Assembly: GCF_007655255.1 (NCBI RefSeq)
Contig: NZ_VMYE01000001.1
Location: 124,001 to 188,000, forward strand
Reading direction: 5' to 3'
From: Extensimonas perlucida
GTDB lineage: Bacteria > Pseudomonadota > Gammaproteobacteria > Burkholderiales > Burkholderiaceae_C
DNA: 64,000 nucleotides
Below, piece by piece: positions 47,210-58,364 of the stretch (position 1 is the first letter of the stretch; each line of letters starts with the position of its first letter). A model generated the notes under the pieces. It was not told the origin of the DNA. It did not search any database and saw only the letters and a program-made list of their open reading frames with translations. The position numbers and the translations under genes are program-made.

Positions 47210-48208
47210 GTGAGTCTGCGTCTCGGGGAGATCGTGGATGCGCTCGGTGGCGTGCTCGAAGGCGGGGAGCGCGATGCGCTCATCGCAGGCATCGCGCCGC
47301 TCGATGCCGCGGGGCCGGGTGACATCAGCTTCCTGAACCAGCCGCGCCTGCAGCCGCAGCTGGCCGCCTCGCGCGCGGCCTGCGTCATCGTGGCGCCTGC
47401 CTTGCGTGCGCAGGCGCTCGCGCGTGGCGCGTGCATCGTCACGCCAGACCCTTACGTCTATTTTGCGCGCCTCACGCAGCTCTGGCGTCAGCGCCACGAA
47501 TCCGCAGAGCCCCCCGGCATTCACCCGAGCGCCGTCGTCGCGTCTTCGGCTGAGGTGCACCCCACGGCCACGGTAGGCCCCTTGTGCGTGGTCGAGCGCG
47601 GCGCGCGCATAGGCGCGCACACGGTGCTGAGTTCGCGCGTCACGGTGGGTGCGCGCTGCGAGATCGGCGCACGCTGCCTGCTGCACCCCGGCGTGGTCAT
47701 AGGCGCGGACGGTTTCGGCTTCGCCCAGGAGGGGGGCGGCGCGTGGGTCAAGATCGAACAGCTCGGTGCGGTGCGCATAGGCGACGACGTCGAGATCGGC
47801 GCCAATACCTGCATAGACCGCGGGGCGCTGCGCGACACCGTGATCGAAGACGGCGTCAAGCTCGACAACCTGATCCAGATCGGCCACAACGTGCACATAG
47901 GCCGTCATGTGGCGATGGCGGGCTGTTCCGCCGTCGCTGGCAGCGCGACCATAGGCGCGCATTGCACCATAGGTGGTGCGGCCAACGTGCTCGGGCACCT
48001 GAGCTTGGCCGAGAACGTGCACATTTCGGCCGTGAGCCTGGTCACGCACTCTTTGCACAAGCCGGGGCAATACACTGGCATCTTCCCCATAGACGACAAT
48101 GCGCGCTGGGAAAAAAACGCCGCCGCACTCAAGCAGCTCCACAAGCTGCGTGAGCGCGTCAGGGCCCTGGAGCGCGCATTGCAAGAATCCAAAGACGACC
48201 CCCGATGA
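47210..48208 (+). CDS. lpxD: UDP-3-O-acylglucosamine N-acyltransferase
   Basis: LpxD adds the N-linked acyl chain in lipid A synthesis. The 332-residue protein has an N-terminal uridine-binding domain ([18 protein letters not shown]), then a left-handed beta-helix of hexapeptide repeats ([40 protein letters not shown]), and a C-terminal helix for acyl carrier protein. Start is GTG 47210; no alternative in frame is better. Its stop overlaps fabZ. Confidence 0.95.
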   Translation: MSLRLGEIVDALGGVLEGGERDALIAGIAPLDAAGPGDISFLNQPRLQPQLAASRAACVIVAPALRAQALARGACIVTPDPYVYFARLTQLWRQRHESAEPPGIHPSAVVASSAEVHPTATVGPLCVVERGARIGAHTVLSSRVTVGARCEIGARCLLHPGVVIGADGFGFAQEGGGAWVKIEQLGAVRIGDDVEIGANTCIDRGALRDTVIEDGVKLDNLIQIGHNVHIGRHVAMAGCSAVAGSATIGAHCTIGGAANVLGHLSLAENVHISAVSLVTHSLHKPGQYTGIFPIDDNARWEKNAAALKQLHKLRERVRALERALQESKDDPR

Positions 48209-48648
48209 TGGACATTCACCAAATCCTCCAACTGCTGCCCCATCGCTATCCATTTCTGCTCGTGGATCGCGTGCTTGACATCGATCTGCAGGCCAAGACG
48301 CTGCGCGCTATCAAGAATGTGAGCATCAACGAGCCTTTTTTCGCTGGCCATTTTCCCAAGCGCCCGGTCATGCCCGGCGTGCTCATGCTGGAAGCCATGG
48401 CGCAGACCTGCGCGCTGCTGTCGTTCGAGACCGAGGGTATCCGCCTGGGCGACGGCCAGGTGTTTTACTTTGTGGGCATCGATGGCGTGCGCTTCAAGCG
48501 CCCGGTGGAGCCGGGTGACCAGCTGGTGCTGCACTCGGCCCTGGATCGCGCGCGCGCCGGGATGTACCGCTTCCTCTGCAAGTCCATGGTGGGTGATGAA
48601 GTGGCCTGCGAGGCCACCATCATGTGCACCATACGCAACGTCGAGTGA
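48205..48648 (+). CDS. fabZ: 3-hydroxyacyl-ACP dehydratase FabZ
   Basis: Hot-dog fold dehydratase of fatty-acid elongation, competing with LpxA/LpxD for 3-hydroxyacyl-ACP. The 147-residue protein has [12 protein letters not shown], catalytic His49 in [14 protein letters not shown] and Glu63 in MLEAMAQ. Two ATG codons lie in tandem at 48205; the first overlaps the lpxD stop. The stop overlaps a GTG upstream of lpxA. Confidence 0.97.
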   Translation: MMDIHQILQLLPHRYPFLLVDRVLDIDLQAKTLRAIKNVSINEPFFAGHFPKRPVMPGVLMLEAMAQTCALLSFETEGIRLGDGQVFYFVGIDGVRFKRPVEPGDQLVLHSALDRARAGMYRFLCKSMVGDEVACEATIMCTIRNVE

Positions 48649-48668
48649 CGCGCCAGCAGCTTTGCGCG

Positions 48669-49469
48669 ATGACCGCCCCAGGCACGCTGATTCACTCCAC
48701 TGCGCTGATCGATCCCGCCGCCGAGCTCGACACCTCGGTGCAGGTCGGGCCGTACGCCGTCATCGGCGCGCAGGTACGCATAGGTGCGGGCACTACCATA
48801 GGCGCGCACTGTGTGATCGAAGGGCGCACGTGCATAGGGCGCGACAACCGTATCTTCCAGTTCGCCTCGCTCGGTGCCGTGCCGCAGGACAAAAAATACG
48901 CGGGCGAGCCGACCGAGCTCGTCATCGGCGACCGCAACACCATCCGCGAGTTTTGTACCTTCAACCTCGGCACGGCGCAGGATCGCGGCGTGACCACGGT
49001 GGGCGATGACAACTGGATCATGGCCTACGTGCACATCGCGCACGACTGCGTGGTCGGCAACCAGACCATCCTTGCGAACAACGCCACGCTCGCAGGCCAT
49101 GTGCATATTGGCGAGCAGGCCATCGTCGGCGGGCTCACGGGCGTGCACCAGTTCGTGCACATCGGCGCGCACGCCATGGTGGGCTTTGGCAGCCATGTCT
49201 CGCAGGACGTGCCGCCGTTCATGCTCGTCGGTGGCAACCCGCTCGCAGTGCACGGCTTCAACCTCGAGGGGCTGCGCCGGCGCGGGTTCTCTGCGACGCG
49301 CCTTGCGGCCATCAAGCAAATGCACCGCCTGCTGTACCGCCAGGGGCTCACGCTCGAAGCCGCACGCGCCGCGCTGGCCGCGCTGCCCGCGCAATTTCCC
49401 GACGCCGCCGAGGACGTGGCCTGCATGCTGGCCTTCCTCGACAGCTCGCGCCGCGGCATCGTGCGCTGA
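48669..49469 (+). CDS. lpxA: UDP-N-acetylglucosamine O-acyltransferase LpxA
   Basis: First enzyme of lipid A synthesis, moving a 3-hydroxyacyl chain to UDP-GlcNAc. The 266-residue protein is a left-handed beta-helix of hexapeptide units ([20 protein letters not shown]) with the catalytic His in [11 protein letters not shown] and a helical C-terminus ([19 protein letters not shown]). ATG 48669 is preferred; GTG 48645, overlapping the fabZ stop, would add eight residues and cannot be excluded. lpxB follows within a dozen bases. Confidence 0.95.
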   Translation: MTAPGTLIHSTALIDPAAELDTSVQVGPYAVIGAQVRIGAGTTIGAHCVIEGRTCIGRDNRIFQFASLGAVPQDKKYAGEPTELVIGDRNTIREFCTFNLGTAQDRGVTTVGDDNWIMAYVHIAHDCVVGNQTILANNATLAGHVHIGEQAIVGGLTGVHQFVHIGAHAMVGFGSHVSQDVPPFMLVGGNPLAVHGFNLEGLRRRGFSATRLAAIKQMHRLLYRQGLTLEAARAALAALPAQFPDAAEDVACMLAFLDSSRRGIVR

Positions 49470-49480
49470 AGGGAGTGGCC

Positions 49481-50641
49481 GTGCCTGCGACCGCACCGAG
49501 TGTGGCCATGGTGGCCGGCGAAGCCTCGGGCGATCTGCTCGCGAGCCTGCTTCTGCAGGGGTTGCAGGCGCGCTGGCCGCAGGTGGCGGCGCACGGCATC
49601 GGCGGGCCGCGCATGCGCGAACGCGGCTTTGACGCCTGGTGGCCCAGCGACCGGCTCGCCGTGCACGGTTACAGCTTCGAGGTGCTGCGCCGGCTCGCGG
49701 GCATCGTGGCGATCCGCCGCGCCTTGCGTGCGCGCCTGCTGCAGGAGCGCCCGGACGTTTTCATCGGCGTCGATGCGCCCGACTTCAACCTGGGCCTGGA
49801 AGCCGACCTGCGCGCCGCGGGCGTCAAGACGGTGCACTTCGTGTGCCCCTCGATCTGGGCCTGGCGGCCCGAGCGCGTGGAAAAAATCCGCCGCAGCGCC
49901 GAGCACGTGCTGTGTCTGTTTCCCTTCGAGCCCGCGCTGCTCGCGCAGCATGGCATCGCCGCGACCTACGTAGGTCACCCGCTGGCAAACGTGATTCCGC
50001 GCGTGCCCGACCAGGCGGCGGCGCGCCGCGCCCTCGGCTTGCCGCAGGATGCGCCTGTGCTGGCGCTGTTGCCGGGCAGCCGCGCGGCCGAAGTGCACTA
50101 CCTTGCGCCAGCGTTTTTTGACGCTGCAGCGCTGATCCATCAAGCACAGCCAGCAATCAAAATGATGGTTCCTGCGCTGCCCGCATTGCGCGCGCGCATC
50201 GTGCAGCAGCTCGAGGCGCGCGGCCTGGGCGCTGTGGTGCAGGTGCTCGAAGGGCGCTCGCACGAGGTGCTCGCCGCCTGCGACGTGACGCTGATCGCAA
50301 GCGGCACGGCCACGCTGGAGGCGGCGCTGTTCAAGCGCCCCATGGTGATCGCCTACCGCATGCACCCGCTGAGCTGGCGCCTCATGCGGCGCAAGCAGCT
50401 GCAGCCCTGGGTGGGCCTGCCCAACATCCTGTGCCGCGACTTCGTCGTGCCCGAGCTGCTGCAGGACGCCGCCACGCCGCAGGCGCTCGCCGCGGCGACG
50501 CTGCAATGGTTCGACGCGCGTGCACAGGCGCCGGACACCCTATACGCGCTCGTGCAGCGTTTCGACGCGCTGCACGAGAGCCTGCAACGCAACACCCCGC
50601 AACTCGCCGCCGATGCCATCGAAAAAATCCTTGTCCGCTGA
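49481..50641 (+). CDS. lpxB: Lipid-A-disaccharide synthase
   Basis: GT-B glycosyltransferase joining lipid X to UDP-2,3-diacylglucosamine. The 386-residue protein begins with [20 protein letters not shown], and has [15 protein letters not shown], the [14 protein letters not shown] block and the C-terminal [23 protein letters not shown] 49481 follows GGGAG at 49471-49475; GTG 49475 is an alternative two codons earlier. Residues around 212-228 ([17 protein letters not shown]) are encoded by the AT-rich repeat. rnhB overlaps its last 29 bases. Confidence 0.95.
   Translation: MPATAPSVAMVAGEASGDLLASLLLQGLQARWPQVAAHGIGGPRMRERGFDAWWPSDRLAVHGYSFEVLRRLAGIVAIRRALRARLLQERPDVFIGVDAPDFNLGLEADLRAAGVKTVHFVCPSIWAWRPERVEKIRRSAEHVLCLFPFEPALLAQHGIAATYVGHPLANVIPRVPDQAAARRALGLPQDAPVLALLPGSRAAEVHYLAPAFFDAAALIHQAQPAIKMMVPALPALRARIVQQLEARGLGAVVQVLEGRSHEVLAACDVTLIASGTATLEAALFKRPMVIAYRMHPLSWRLMRRKQLQPWVGLPNILCRDFVVPELLQDAATPQALAAATLQWFDARAQAPDTLYALVQRFDALHESLQRNTPQLAADAIEKILVR
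50112..50167 (+). repeat. AT-rich dispersed repeat, coding copy within lpxB
   Basis: GTTTTTTGACGCTGCAGCGC, then TGATCCATCAAGCACAGCC and AGCAATCAAAATGATGG. The GCGCT-TCCATCAAGC core matches the intergenic copy at 11341. Confidence 0.6.
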
Positions 50642-51254
50642 ACAGCCGGCGCTGTTCGATTCTTTGCACCTTGCGCATGGCGTTGCGCTGGTGGCGGGCG
50701 TCGATGAGGCCGGGCGCGGCCCGCTCGCGGGCCCCGTGGTCGCGGCTGCCGTGATCCTCGACGAGCTGCAGCCCATCGCGGGTCTGGCCGATTCCAAAAA
50801 GCTCAGCCCCAAGCGGCGCCTGGCACTCTACGACGAGATCCGTGCCAAGGCGCTGTGCTGCAGCATCGCCGAGGCCAGCGTGGAAGAAATCGACCGCCTC
50901 AACATCCTGCAGGCTACGCTGCTCGCCATGGTGCGCGCGGTGCAGGGCCTGCGGCTCAAGCCGCGGCTCACGCTCGTCGATGGCAACCGCCTGCCCGCGC
51001 TCGACATGCCCGCGCAGGCCATCGTTTCCGGCGACGCGCTGGTGCCGGCGATCTCGGCCGCGTCGATTCTGGCCAAGGTGCAGCGCGACCAGTGGTGCGA
51101 GCGCATCGCCGCCGACTATCCGCAATACGGCTTTGCCGCACACAAGGGCTACGGCACCGCGGCGCACCTCGCGGCGCTGCGCACGCACGGCCCCTGCGCG
51201 CACCACCGGCGCAGCTTTGCGCCCGTCGCGCAGCTGCTGGAGCGCGCGGCATGA
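50613..51254 (+). CDS. rnhB: Ribonuclease HII
   Basis: RNase HII removes single ribonucleotides and RNA from DNA. The 213-residue protein has the metal site [13 protein letters not shown] (Asp31, Glu32), [23 protein letters not shown] and the C-terminal [23 protein letters not shown] 50613 lies within the end of lpxB. Its stop overlaps the next start (ATGA), continuing the coupled operon. Confidence 0.95.
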   Translation: MPSKKSLSAEQPALFDSLHLAHGVALVAGVDEAGRGPLAGPVVAAAVILDELQPIAGLADSKKLSPKRRLALYDEIRAKALCCSIAEASVEEIDRLNILQATLLAMVRAVQGLRLKPRLTLVDGNRLPALDMPAQAIVSGDALVPAISAASILAKVQRDQWCERIAADYPQYGFAAHKGYGTAAHLAALRTHGPCAHHRRSFAPVAQLLERAA

Positions 51255-52126
51255 GCGGCGACAAACGCCAGCCGCGTCCGGCTGGTGGCCCGCGGGCACC
51301 CGGAGCCGAGCCAGCGTCCGCCAAGCAAGAGGCCGCCGTCACGCATATCCATTCGCGCGACAACGCCTTCGTCAAGGGGCTGCGCCGCCTCGCGCAGGAC
51401 AGCACGGCCTACCGCAGCCAGGGCCAGGTCTGGGTCGAGGGCGACCACCTGTGCCGTGCGGCGCTCGCGCGCGGCTGGCAGCCAAGCGTGGCCGTTTTTT
51501 CAGAGTCTTTTTGGCCTCTGGCGCCCGTGGAATGGGCGCAGGCAACTCACAAAGTGGTAGTGCTTTCGGATACGCTCTTTGCCGCCGTGAGCATGCTCGA
51601 GTCGCCGGCTCGCATGGGCTACGTGCTCGATCTTCCGCCTGCCGCGGGCTTGCAGTCCGACGTCGCCGCCGTGGTGCTCGACCGTGTGCAGGACGCGGGC
51701 AACGTGGGCTCCATTTTGCGCAGTGCCGCGGCCTTTGGCTTTGGCCAGGTGCTCGCGCTCAAGGGCAGCGCCGCGCTGTGGTCGCCCAAGGTGCTGCGCG
51801 CCGGCATGGGTGCACACTTTGCGCTGCGGCTGGTCGAAGGTCTGACGCTGCAAGATGTGCAGGCGCTGGCGTTGCCGCTGCTCGTCACGAGCTCGCACGC
51901 GGGCGATTTTCTGCACGAGGCCAAGCTGCCCTGGCCCTGCGCCTGGGTGCTGGGGCACGAAGGGCAGGGCGTTACCCCCGCGCTCGAAGCGCGCGCCGCG
52001 CAGCGCATCCGCATTGCGCAGCCGGGCGGGGAAGAGTCGCTCAACGTCGCAGCGGCTGCGGCAATCTGCCTGCATGCAAGTGCGGTGCAGGCGCAGGGCA
52101 TGCCATTGCCGCACTACAGCAAATAG
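51251..52126 (+). CDS. TrmH-family (SpoU) RNA methyltransferase
   Basis: A 291-residue SPOUT methyltransferase, probably acting on rRNA. After a Pro/Ala-rich N-terminus it has [19 protein letters not shown] and [15 protein letters not shown] (substrate-binding domain), then the trefoil-knot motifs [30 protein letters not shown] and [20 protein letters not shown], the three SpoU blocks. ATG 51251 overlaps the rnhB stop. Residues around 86-104 ([19 protein letters not shown]) lie on a copy of the AT-rich repeat. The exact RNA target is unknown. Confidence 0.9.
   Translation: MSGDKRQPRPAGGPRAPGAEPASAKQEAAVTHIHSRDNAFVKGLRRLAQDSTAYRSQGQVWVEGDHLCRAALARGWQPSVAVFSESFWPLAPVEWAQATHKVVVLSDTLFAAVSMLESPARMGYVLDLPPAAGLQSDVAAVVLDRVQDAGNVGSILRSAAAFGFGQVLALKGSAALWSPKVLRAGMGAHFALRLVEGLTLQDVQALALPLLVTSSHAGDFLHEAKLPWPCAWVLGHEGQGVTPALEARAAQRIRIAQPGGEESLNVAAAAAICLHASAVQAQGMPLPHYSK
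51507..51564 (+). repeat. AT-rich dispersed repeat, coding copy within the TrmH-family gene
   Basis: CTTTTTGGCCTCTGGCGCCC, GTGGAATGGGCGCAGGCAAC and TCACAAAGTGGTAGTGC. The GGCCTCTGGCGC...GCGC..GCAAC order mirrors the reverse complement of the acnA copy at 7602. Confidence 0.6.
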
Positions 52127-52166
52127 GCTTAGCCTGTTGTCGTGTGAGAAGGTGCTCCGTTTCGCA

Positions 52167-52172
52167 TATAAT
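52167..52172 (+). promoter_or_regulatory. -10 element of tRNA-Pro
   Basis: TATAAT, 11 bases before the tRNA 5' end at 52184. No strong -35 at 17-nt spacing. Confidence 0.6.
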
Positions 52173-52183
52173 CAAAAGCTCAT

Positions 52184-52260
52184 CGGCGTGTAGCGCAGCC
52201 TGGTAGCGCACTTGCATGGGGTGCAAGGGGTCGCGAGTTCGAATCCCGCCACGCCGACCA
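52184..52260 (+). tRNA. tRNA-Pro (anticodon GGG)
   Basis: 77 nt folding as a full cloverleaf: acceptor CGGCGTG/CACGCCG, D-arm GCGCAGCCTGGTAGCGC, anticodon stem CTTGC/GCAAG with loop ATGGGGT (anticodon GGG), T-arm GCGAG-TTCGAAT-CCCGC and encoded CCA. The sequence pattern matches E. coli tRNA-Pro(GGG). It lies downstream of the TrmH-family gene and is followed by a terminator. Confidence 0.97.
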
Positions 52261-52268
52261 ATAAAATC

Positions 52269-52310
52269 AAGGGCTTACGTGAGAGATTGCGTAAGCCCTT
52301 TGTATTTTTT
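52269..52310 (+). terminator. Terminator downstream of tRNA-Pro
   Basis: AAGGGCTTACG (52269-52279) pairs with CGTAAGCCCTT (52290-52300), then TGTATTTTTT. A strong rho-independent signal for the tRNA transcript. Confidence 0.88.
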
Positions 52311-52344
52311 GCGGAAAATCCGGGTTCTGGTTGCCATTTCATTG

Positions 52345-52640
52345 CTATTTGGCGCTGGCTTGGGATGCTTCCAGCGTTGCGGGGAAAACCGCCCTGCTGC
52401 GGCCATGGCGTGCCAGGCGCTCGAGGAAGGCGCGGCCTGCGGTGCCATAGTGCTCGGCAGCAGCAGTTTTGAGCGCATCGGAAAACGCGCGGTCAGTGGC
52501 GTAGTCGTGCAGTGCATCCTATGCCCCTTGCTGGCGATCCACGGGAATATCGAGCAGCCGCACGGTCTGCCACGCTTTGGCACGATGTCCGCCCTCGAGC
52601 AAGGCATATTTTGGCGCTGTAGGAATCTGCGTGGTAAAAT
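52345..52640 (-). pseudogene. DUF927-like gene remnant beside tRNA-Pro
   Basis: One minus-strand frame encodes TAPKYALLEGGHRAKAWQTV, RLLDIPVDRQQGA, a TAG codon (where Trp TGG is likely original), DALHDYATDRAFSDALKTAA and AEHYGTAGRAFLERLARHGR, ending at a second stop. RLLDIPxD, a helical stretch and HYGTAGxAFLERL resemble, from memory, the DUF927 domain found on phages and integrative elements. There is no start, and the 5' part runs into the rplU promoter. The gap from the terminator to rplU holds nothing else. Confidence 0.6.
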
Positions 52641-52697
52641 TTCTGGTTCTGCAAAAAGATGCAGAGTTTGTTGTCGAAAAATTCAGAAGAGGTCCAT

Positions 52698-53009
52698 ATG
52701 TACGCGGTCATAAAAACCGGTGGCAAGCAGTATCGCGTTGCTTCCGGCGAGAAGATCAAAGTAGAACAGATTGCTGCGGACGTAGGCCAGGAAATTGTGA
52801 TCGACCAGGTTTTGGCTGTCGGAAACGGCGCCGAGCTGAAGGTGGGCACACCCCTGGTGTCCGGTGCGACGGTCGTGGCCACTGTGGTGGCACATGGCAA
52901 GCACGACAAGGTGCGCATTTTCAAGATGCGTCGTCGCAAGCACTACCAAAAACGTCAAGGCCACCGCCAGCAGTTCACGGAGCTGCAAATCGGTGCAATT
53001 TCCGTCTGA
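52698..53009 (+). CDS. rplU: 50S ribosomal protein bL21
   Basis: Large-subunit protein L21. The 103-residue protein has the family start [35 protein letters not shown] and the basic [20 protein letters not shown] tail. AGAGG precedes ATG 52698. TAAAAT about 60 bases upstream may be the promoter -10. rpmA follows 12 bases downstream. Confidence 0.97.
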   Translation: MYAVIKTGGKQYRVASGEKIKVEQIAADVGQEIVIDQVLAVGNGAELKVGTPLVSGATVVATVVAHGKHDKVRIFKMRRRKHYQKRQGHRQQFTELQIGAISV

Positions 53010-53021
53010 GGAGCGAAAGTC

Positions 53022-53291
53022 ATGGCACAGAAAAAAGGCGGCGGCTCTACGCGCAACGGGCGTGACTCCAAGCCCAAGATGCTGGGTGTGAAGGCCTTCG
53101 GCGGCCAGGCGATCAGCGCAGGCTCCATCATCGTGCGCCAGCGCGGCACACGCTTCCACCCCGGCACCAACGTGGCTGTGGGGCGCGACCATACCTTGTA
53201 TGCACTGGTCGATGGCCAGGTGTCGTTCGGCACCAAGGGTGCCTTGTCCAAGCATACGGTCAGCGTGGTCCCTGCAGCATCGGTAGCCTGA
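53022..53291 (+). CDS. rpmA: 50S ribosomal protein bL27
   Basis: Large-subunit protein L27, whose N-terminus reaches the peptidyl transferase centre. The 89-residue protein has the standard [19 protein letters not shown] start without a cleavable extension, then [15 protein letters not shown] and [10 protein letters not shown]. It is followed by a clear terminator. Confidence 0.97.
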   Translation: MAQKKGGGSTRNGRDSKPKMLGVKAFGGQAISAGSIIVRQRGTRFHPGTNVAVGRDHTLYALVDGQVSFGTKGALSKHTVSVVPAASVA

Positions 53292-53319
53292 GCACGGGCT
53301 TTCTTGCGCTGCAATCGGC

Positions 53320-53350
53320 AAAGCCCCGCTTGGTCGGGGCTTTCGCATTT
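53320..53350 (+). terminator. Terminator downstream of rplU-rpmA
   Basis: AAAGCCCCG (53320-53328) pairs with CGGGGCTTT (53335-53343), loop CTTGGT, then CGCATTTT. Confidence 0.85.
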
Positions 53351-53410
53351 TCGGCGCGACTCTTTGCTGCTGGGTGCGGCTTGCAATTTGCAGTTTGGAC
53401 AGCAGCTTGA

Positions 53411-54559
<1,149 letters not shown>

Positions 54560-54562
<3 letters not shown>

Positions 54563-54612
54563 ATTGATAGCTGCTTGCGCCAATATATAGAGCGTTAAAG
54601 CCCAAAAACAGT
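54560..54612 (+). repeat. AT-rich dispersed repeat, intergenic copy at the obgE-proB junction
   Basis: TAAATTGATAGCTGCTTGCG, CCAATATATAGAGCG, TTAAAGCCCAAAAACAG. Its first bases are the obgE TAA stop, and it ends four bases before the proB ATG. It is the best preserved example of the ATAGCTGCT-GCGC...AGCG-AAGCCCAAAA pattern in the window. Confidence 0.7.
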
Positions 54613-54616
54613 AAAA

Positions 54617-55756
54617 ATGGCTGTGAATGTATTGCGCGACGCCCGGCGCTGGGTGGTCAAGGTGGGCTCGAGCCTAGTCACCAACGAAGGCCGCGGTCTC
54701 GACGAGGCCGCCATGGGCGAATGGAGCCGCCAGCTCGCGGCGCTGGTACGTGGTGCCGATGGCGTGCGCCGCGAGGTGGTGCTGGTGTCGAGTGGCGCCA
54801 TCGCCGAAGGCATGAAGCGGCTGGGCTGGAGCACGCGCCCGAAACTGGTGCACGAACTGCAGGCCGCGGCCGCCGTGGGGCAGATGGGCCTGGCGCAAAT
54901 GTACGAAACCAAGTTGCGCGAGCAGGGCATGGGCAGCGCACAGGTCTTGCTCACGCACGCCGACCTGGCCGACCGCGAGCGCTACCTGAACGCGCGCTCC
55001 ACCCTGCTGACGCTGCTGCGTCTTGGCGTGGTGCCGGTCATCAACGAAAACGACACCGTCGTCAACGACGAGATCAAGTTTGGCGACAACGATACGCTGG
55101 GCGCGCTCGTGGCGAACCTGATCGAAGCCGACGTGCTCGTGATCCTCACCGACCAGAAAGGGCTTTACACGGCCGACCCGCGCCGCGACCCTGCCGCGCA
55201 GTTCGTGCACGAGGCGCAGGCGGGCGACCCCGCGCTCGAGGCCATGGCTGGCGGTGCAGGCTCGAGCATAGGCAAGGGCGGCATGATCACGAAAATCCTC
55301 GCGGCCAAGCGCGCGGCAGGCTCGGGCGCCTCCACCGTGATTGCCTGGGGGCGCGAGCCCGACGTGCTATTGCGCTTGGCGCAGGGCGAATCCATAGGCA
55401 GCTTGCTCCTGGCGCAGACGCCGAAACTGCAGGCGCGCAAGCAGTGGATGGCCGACCACCTGCAGCTGCGCGGCGCGGTGACCGTGGACGCGGGTGCTGC
55501 GGCCAAGCTGCGCGCCGAGGGCAAGAGCCTGCTGCCGATTGGCATGACGGCGGTGGAGGGTGATTTTTCGCGCGGTGACGTGATCGCCGTGCGCGACCCT
55601 GAGGGGCGCGAGATTGCGCGCGGCCTTGCAAACTACGCGAGCGCCGAGGCGCGCTTGTTGTGCCGCAAGCCCTCGTCCGAATTCGAAAAGCTGCTCGGCT
55701 ACCAGGCCGAGCCCGAAATGGTGCACCGCGACAACCTGGTGCTTACAGCCGCTTGA
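54617..55756 (+). CDS. proB: Glutamate 5-kinase
   Basis: First enzyme of proline synthesis, phosphorylating glutamate; usually inhibited by proline. The 379-residue protein has the amino-acid-kinase domain ([69 protein letters not shown]) and a C-terminal PUA domain from about 280 ([20 protein letters not shown]). The repeat just upstream leaves no normal ribosome site, so start context is unusual. Confidence 0.96.
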   Translation: MAVNVLRDARRWVVKVGSSLVTNEGRGLDEAAMGEWSRQLAALVRGADGVRREVVLVSSGAIAEGMKRLGWSTRPKLVHELQAAAAVGQMGLAQMYETKLREQGMGSAQVLLTHADLADRERYLNARSTLLTLLRLGVVPVINENDTVVNDEIKFGDNDTLGALVANLIEADVLVILTDQKGLYTADPRRDPAAQFVHEAQAGDPALEAMAGGAGSSIGKGGMITKILAAKRAAGSGASTVIAWGREPDVLLRLAQGESIGSLLLAQTPKLQARKQWMADHLQLRGAVTVDAGAAAKLRAEGKSLLPIGMTAVEGDFSRGDVIAVRDPEGREIARGLANYASAEARLLCRKPSSEFEKLLGYQAEPEMVHRDNLVLTAA

Positions 55757-55804
55757 GCTGGATGCGACGGCCCCGCCCAGCTGGCTGGCGCGAGGCAGGG
55801 TTTG

Positions 55805-56521
55805 TCAACCGGCAGTCTTGGCCACGTGCGGGCCAGCCGCCGCACGTGGCGCGGCGGGGGCTGTAATACTCTTTTGCGGATCAGGGTCGAAGCTCGCGCC
55901 CGGCGGCAACTCCACGCCGGGGCCGACCAGCAAAGAGCCCATGCGCTGCAGGGCGTCGGTGCGCGGTGCGTCGCCGATCTCACGGCGTTCAGCCATGTCG
56001 CGGGGGCCGCGCATGCTGCTGCGCAGATAGCGGTTGCGCTGTTGCTCGTTGCGCGGCAGGTAGCGCGCGAGCTCCGTCAGCGCCATTTCATAGACGCCGC
56101 GCTTGAACTCCACCACCACGTCGAGCGGCACCCAATAGTCGTTCCAACGCCAGGCGTCGAACTCTGGATGGTCGGTGGCGCGCAGGTTCAAGTCCCAGTC
56201 GTAGCCGAGCAGTTGCAGCAGATACCAGATCTGTTTCTGGCCCCTGTAGTGTCCGCGCGATTCGCGGCGGATGTACCGGTCTGGCACCTCGTAGCGCAAC
56301 CAGTCCCGCGTGCGGGCCACAAGGCGTACATGCTGGGGGTGCAGACCCACCTCTTCGTGCAATTCGCGGTACATGGCCTGCTCGGGGCTTTCGCCCCGGT
56401 CTATGCCGCCCTGCGGGAATTGCCAGCTGTGGGTGCGTATGCGTTTGCCCCAGAACACCTGGTTTTTCTGGTTGAGCAGGATGATGCCGACGTTCGGCCG
56501 AAAGCCGTCCCGGTCAAGCAT
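55805..56521 (-). CDS. rppH: RNA pyrophosphohydrolase RppH (with long C-terminal tail)
   Basis: Nudix enzyme removing pyrophosphate from mRNA 5' ends, which triggers decay. The 238-residue protein begins [20 protein letters not shown] and has the Nudix box [20 protein letters not shown] (38-57), followed by [15 protein letters not shown] as in RppH. About 80 residues beyond the usual end form a basic then Pro/Ala tail. The same frame stays open far upstream, antisense to proS; the start at 56521 is chosen by homology. It is divergent from proS, with CATAAT (56558-56553) as a possible -10. Confidence 0.93.
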   Translation of the reverse strand: MLDRDGFRPNVGIILLNQKNQVFWGKRIRTHSWQFPQGGIDRGESPEQAMYRELHEEVGLHPQHVRLVARTRDWLRYEVPDRYIRRESRGHYRGQKQIWYLLQLLGYDWDLNLRATDHPEFDAWRWNDYWVPLDVVVEFKRGVYEMALTELARYLPRNEQQRNRYLRSSMRGPRDMAERREIGDAPRTDALQRMGSLLVGPGVELPPGASFDPDPQKSITAPAAPRAAAGPHVAKTAG

Positions 56522-56614
56522 AATCAAACCCCAAAATTTTTGAACTGTGTCCATTATGCACAGCGCCCCGTGCGCGGCAAGAGGACGGGTCTGAACAGAC
56601 TGAAATCCCGCTCG

Positions 56615-58360
56615 ATGAAAGCCTCCCAATTCTTCATTTCCACCCTCAAAGAAGCCCCGGCCGACGCCGAAGTGGTGAGCCACAAGCTCATGCTGCGCGC
56701 CGGCCTCATCAAGAAATTGAGCGCCGGCATCTACAACTACATGCCCTTGGGGCTGCGCGTGATCCGCAAGGTCGAGGCCATCGTGCGCGAAGAAATGAAC
56801 CGCGCAGGCGCGGTGGAGCTGTGCATGCCCGTGGTGCAGCCGGCCGAGCTGTGGCAGGAGACGGGGCGCTTCGACGCCATGGGCCCCGAGTTGCTGCGCA
56901 TCAAGGACCGCCATGGGCGCGACTACGTCGTGCAGCCCACGAGCGAAGAGGTGGTGACCGACATTGCACGCCAGGAATTGCACAGCTACAAGCAGCTGCC
57001 CAAGAACTTCTACCAGATCCAGACCAAGTTCCGCGACGAGCGCAGGCCGCGTTTCGGCCTCATGCGCGGGCGCGAGTTCGTCATGAAGGACGCCTACAGC
57101 TTCGACCGCGACCCGGCGGGCGCGCAGACCAGCTACCAGGCCATGGCGCAGGCGTACCGGCGCATTTTCGACCGTTTCGGCCTGCGCTACCGTGCCGTGG
57201 CGGCGGACAGCGGTGCCATCGGCGGGGACTTGAGCGAGGAATTCCAGGTGATCGCCGCGACGGGCGAGGACGCGATCGTCTATTGCCCGCAGAGCGACTA
57301 CGCCGCCAACATGGAAAAGGCCGAGGCGCTCGCGCCGCAGGGCCCGCGCCCGGCCGCCACGCAGCCGCTGCAAAAAGTGCCGACGCCCGGCAAGAGCACC
57401 TGCGCCGAAGTGGCCCAACTGCTCGGCGTGCCGCTTGCGAGCACGGTGAAGTCCCTGGTGCTCGCGACCGACCGCACGAACGAGGCGGGCGACATCGTCG
57501 GCACGCAGATCTGGCTGCTGCTGCTGCGCGGCGACCACGACATGAACGAGGTCAAGGTCGGCAAGGTGGCGGGGCTGGATCAGGGTTTTCGCTTTGCCAC
57601 GCAGGCCGAGATCGAGGCGCACTTCGGCTGCAAACCCGGCTATTTGGGCCCGATCGGCTTGCAAAAGCCGGTCAAAGTGGTGGCGGACCGTGAGGTGGCG
57701 CTGATGGCCGACTGGATCTGCGGCGCGAACGCAGAGAACCACCACCTGCGCGGCGTGAACTGGGTGCGCGACCTGCCAGAGCCCGACGCCGTGGCCGACC
57801 TGCGCAACGTGGTCGCGGGCGACCGCTCGCCCGACGGCAAAGGCGAGCTCGCGATCGAGCGCGGCATTGAAGTCGGCCATGTGTTTTACCTCGGGACCAA
57901 ATACAGTCGCGCGATGAACGCTACGTTTTTGGATGAAAACGGCAAGCCGCGGCACTTCGAGATGGGCTGCTACGGTATAGGCATCACGCGCTTGCCGGCC
58001 GCGGCCATCGAACAAAACCACGACGAGCGCGGCATCATCTGGCCCGACGCCATTGCGCCGTTCACGGCCGTGATCTGCCCCATCGGCATGGAGCGCAGCG
58101 AGACCGTGCGCGCCGCGGCAGAAAAGCTCTATGCCGACTTGTGCGCCGCTGGCATCGATGTGCTGCTCGACGACCGCGGCGAGCGCCCGGGTGCGATGTT
58201 TGCCGACTGGGAGCTGATCGGCGTGCCGCATCGCATCGTGCTGTCCGAGCGTGGTCTGAAGGAGGCGCAGGTCGAATACCAGCATCGCCGCGACACGGTG
58301 GCTACCAAGGTGGCGCTCGCGGACATTCTGGCCCACCTTGAGGGCCGCATGCGGGCATGA
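56615..58360 (+). CDS. proS: Proline-tRNA ligase
   Basis: Class II synthetase charging tRNA-Pro; the window also holds a tRNA-Pro gene. The 581-residue protein is the bacterial type with an inserted editing domain. It has [53 protein letters not shown] (motif 2 region), [21 protein letters not shown], the YbaK-like insert around 225-410, and the C-terminal [23 protein letters not shown] 56615 fits the family; the long upstream frame is the shadow of rppH. Confidence 0.97.
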   Translation: MKASQFFISTLKEAPADAEVVSHKLMLRAGLIKKLSAGIYNYMPLGLRVIRKVEAIVREEMNRAGAVELCMPVVQPAELWQETGRFDAMGPELLRIKDRHGRDYVVQPTSEEVVTDIARQELHSYKQLPKNFYQIQTKFRDERRPRFGLMRGREFVMKDAYSFDRDPAGAQTSYQAMAQAYRRIFDRFGLRYRAVAADSGAIGGDLSEEFQVIAATGEDAIVYCPQSDYAANMEKAEALAPQGPRPAATQPLQKVPTPGKSTCAEVAQLLGVPLASTVKSLVLATDRTNEAGDIVGTQIWLLLLRGDHDMNEVKVGKVAGLDQGFRFATQAEIEAHFGCKPGYLGPIGLQKPVKVVADREVALMADWICGANAENHHLRGVNWVRDLPEPDAVADLRNVVAGDRSPDGKGELAIERGIEVGHVFYLGTKYSRAMNATFLDENGKPRHFEMGCYGIGITRLPAAAIEQNHDERGIIWPDAIAPFTAVICPIGMERSETVRAAAEKLYADLCAAGIDVLLDDRGERPGAMFADWELIGVPHRIVLSERGLKEAQVEYQHRRDTVATKVALADILAHLEGRMRA

Positions 58361-58364
58361 CGGC

